From positions 1,550,001 through 1,614,000 of the forward strand of contig JAJTUP010000001.1 in assembly GCA_021399435.1 (NCBI GenBank): a DNA stretch of 64,000 nt. Direction: 5' to 3'. The notes beneath the pieces were generated by a model that saw nothing but the letters and a program-made list of their open reading frames with translations, made no database searches and had not been told where the DNA came from. The position numbers were made by a program, and so were the translations under genes. Source of the DNA: Diaporthe sp. PMI_573. Taxonomy: Eukaryota; Ascomycota; Sordariomycetes; Diaporthales; Diaporthaceae. This document shows positions 61,801 through 64,000 of this stretch, piece after piece (the stretch's first letter is position 1; every line of letters begins with the position of its first letter).

Positions 61801-62681
61801 TGATGCGCACACCATTTCAGTTCGAGATGTTTTCTATTTTCTTCCTATTCTTCTGTGCGCCTCTTTGACTTCTTCATTTCTCTTCCACTTTTATTCCGAT
61901 AACGCCTGTCGGTTGTGCGAGTACATACAATTTCTGGAGCCTACAGCACTGAATGAATAATTTCACCACATCTCACATGTAGTGAAAACCATCACATGCA
62001 AGCCGTTCTGGGAATAGAACTATTCCGCAGCTGCGGGACGATCCTGCGCTACTGCACAATTTAAATGATGCTTTGCAGCGCCGTGGTTGGGACTAATCTG
62101 AAGATCCGTAAGCGCTACAATGATCTTCTGGCTTGACGGCCCGCCCGGGGCGTTCCGGAGCACGTTGGGATTAGACGGGGATCCTCCACTATGACGTACA
62201 AACTCAAAAATCCATGCCAGTCGACACGAAATTACGTGCCACAGGGTCCAGGGTTTTTGAGCTTCCGTCAGAAGAACTTACAATTGGCCCACGACAGTTG
62301 AAGGCAAGCGTTCTTTGGGTTAATTCTCTTGACTTTCGGATAAAAATTTACACGTTTCCCCCCCACGGGACGTCCACGCGGCAATCCCGGCATAAAATGT
62401 GTTGTCGGCGCCGTGGACGGCAGCACCCAAAGTTCTTGATGGCTCCACCAAGGCCCCGGGATTATGTCTCCGCCGGGTCCCAAGACCAATACGGTTCACT
62501 AGCTCTGACTACATCAATTGTGTTCCGCTGACAACTTCGTCAAAGGAGGGGTTATGAAACCTAACGAATGTCCACAGATATTATTCCCTTTGGACTCAAT
62601 TCATTCACGTTATGGCCAAGTAGGGACTGTCAAACAACGCAAGGCAATAGGTACCGTGCAGCATCCTCGACACAACAAAGC
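61801..62681. other. gene-free stretch
   Basis: No supported gene. It ends in the promoter of the FAD monooxygenase. Confidence 0.5.
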
Positions 62682-64000
62682 ATGCCATCACCGACAATAC
62701 TCATCGTCGGCGCTGGGCCGGTCGGCCTGACAACAGCCCTCAGTCTCCACCGAGGTGGTGTCCCGCCTTGCGACATCCTCATCGTCGACCAAAAGCCGGC
62801 CCATGATCCATCAAGGACGCGGTCCAAAGCCATCAGCATGAGCGCAAGCACTCTCGAGGTCTTTCGCATCTTGGGCATTGCGGAGCGTTTCGTCAAGGTT
62901 GGCAGGCCGCTGTATACGAACCACTTCGGGGGTGGGACCCGGCTACTCGACCTGAACTACGAGGTCATTGGCACCAAGTACCCCTTTAATATGGGGATTC
63001 CCCAGCGTCGGACGGAAGCTATCCTGTTGCAAAGGTGTGAAGAACTTGGCATAGAAGTCTCCTGGGGTCGGCGGCTCAAATCGTTCAGCCAGACCGAATC
63101 TATTGTCTCGGCCCAGTTGCAAAAGTCGGACTCGCCTGAATCTACGACGGATAGCGAGGTGGAGACCAGTGAAGCATCCTGGCTTATAGGATGCGACAGC
63201 ACTCACAGCGCCGTTCGGGAAGCCGCCGGGATCTCGTTCGAGGGAACCACAACAACAAGATATACCTGGCTCGCCGACGGATTCTGCGATGCAGACACCC
63301 CCGGCATGCTCACCGTGCGAGGCGAAGACGGTAAATCCTTGATAATAGCCTCAGGGGATGGACCGACTGGGCGCCGCTTCATCGGAAACACCCCCCTGGT
63401 CGCAATCTCTGACGGCGAGCGACCTCATGCCCCAAGCGAGAGCGAGGTTTGCGAATGGGCGGTGAGAACGTTCGGCAGTCATTACAACTTCCACAATATG
63501 ACCTGGTCGTCGGTCGTCGGGAATGCAATGTCGATTGCTGGGAGTTTCCGGTCCGGCCGAGTATTTGTTGCGGGCGATGCAGCGCATCAGCTTTACCCAT
63601 CCGGAGGTCAAGGGATGAATACTGGTCTTGTTGACGCAACGAATCTCGCCTGGAAGCTTGCAGCAGTGGTCACAGGAACCATTGGGCCGGATAAAGAAGT
63701 CATCGAGCGAGTCCTGGACAGCTACACGACCGAGCGACGGGCATCAGCCCTTGCCGTGAGCCAGAACGTCCGGATGCAAATGCAGGTCTTGTTTGAGCAT
63801 ACAGACGATGAGAAGGCTGTTTCTGAATTCATAACCGAAGCCCTCGGTGAACCGTCTTTGAATAAACGGTGGGCTCAGCGTATGACAGGATTTGGAGACC
63901 CAGTCGAGCCATACCAGGTTGCGTTTGGTGACAGGGCGGCCGACAGCCTGGTTGGGACTCGACTCACGCACATCGCGGACGGTAATGACCATGCCCTTCT
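62682..64000 (+). CDS. FAD-dependent monooxygenase, phenol-hydroxylase-like (3' end outside window)
   Basis: The first 439 residues of a class A flavoprotein monooxygenase, open to the end of the window. The start MPSPTILIVGAGPVGLTTAL carries the FAD dinucleotide-binding GxGxxG. SKAISMSASTLEVFRILGI, MGIPQRRTEAILL and the CDSTHSAVREAAGI region are typical of the PheA/TfdB/MhpA group, which hydroxylates phenols and related rings with NAD(P)H. The second FAD motif is VFVAGDAAHQ, followed by PSGGQGMNTGLVDATNLAWKL. A C-terminal thioredoxin-like part would be outside the window. No intron is seen in this part. The substrate is unknown. Confidence 0.9.
   Translation, partial: MPSPTILIVGAGPVGLTTALSLHRGGVPPCDILIVDQKPAHDPSRTRSKAISMSASTLEVFRILGIAERFVKVGRPLYTNHFGGGTRLLDLNYEVIGTKYPFNMGIPQRRTEAILLQRCEELGIEVSWGRRLKSFSQTESIVSAQLQKSDSPESTTDSEVETSEASWLIGCDSTHSAVREAAGISFEGTTTTRYTWLADGFCDADTPGMLTVRGEDGKSLIIASGDGPTGRRFIGNTPLVAISDGERPHAPSESEVCEWAVRTFGSHYNFHNMTWSSVVGNAMSIAGSFRSGRVFVAGDAAHQLYPSGGQGMNTGLVDATNLAWKLAAVVTGTIGPDKEVIERVLDSYTTERRASALAVSQNVRMQMQVLFEHTDDEKAVSEFITEALGEPSLNKRWAQRMTGFGDPVEPYQVAFGDRAADSLVGTRLTHIADGNDHAL

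Overview
The window is nuclear DNA of a filamentous ascomycete (Pezizomycotina, most likely a Sordariomycete or a close relative; the species cannot be named from this sequence). Genes are split by short GT-AG introns, mostly 50-100 bases with CTAAC/CTGAC-like branch sites. The families are typical of moulds: a dynamin-like GTPase, a fungal CorA-like protein, several P450s, a bZIP-DUF3425 factor, a BYS1-type secreted protein, LysM, HET-like and F-box-like remnants, and a bilirubin-oxidase-like laccase relative. No rRNA, tRNA, CRISPR array or intact transposon was recognised. Exon borders below were fitted by hand from reading frame, splice consensus and family patterns.

Layout. 0-9 kb: the 3' end of an LCCL-domain membrane protein, a complete dynamin-like GTPase and a nine-exon CorA-like protein. 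10-12 kb: a secreted GH30 endo-beta-1,6-galactanase. 12.8-25 kb: the most notable block. It holds an extended SDR oxidoreductase, two complete microsomal P450s and a homologue of the unusual sesquiterpene synthase ABA3 of Botrytis (alpha-ionylideneethane synthase), followed by a bZIP regulator. This matches the enzyme classes of the known fungal abscisic acid cluster: two P450s, ABA3 and an SDR. 25-35 kb: a BYS1-like small secreted protein, an FAD-linked sugar-lactone-oxidase-like protein, a zinc alcohol dehydrogenase and a secreted SnoaL-like protein.

35.7-41.4 kb is a decayed zone. It holds a HET-like remnant, one intact DJ-1/PfpI gene, AT-rich RIP-like sequence, a frameshifted P450, an F-box-like gene with stops and a frameshift, and a LysM fragment. 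42-45 kb: a cAMP-receptor-like GPCR. 45-49 kb: a long gene-poor stretch, then an SAM methyltransferase. 50.5-54.3 kb: an eleven-exon gene of unknown function whose HELAH motif is completed only by splicing. 54.6-56.3 kb: a secreted protein of unknown function. 59.7-64 kb: a bilirubin-oxidase-like multicopper oxidase and the 5' part of an FAD monooxygenase that runs off the window.

How the genes may act together (inference): the ABA3-type synthase would make a sesquiterpene scaffold from farnesyl diphosphate, the two P450s and the SDR would oxidise it, and the bZIP factor could be the local regulator. With the secreted galactanase, the BYS1-like protein and the LysM remnant, this suggests a plant-associated fungus that may make abscisic acid or a related sesquiterpenoid.
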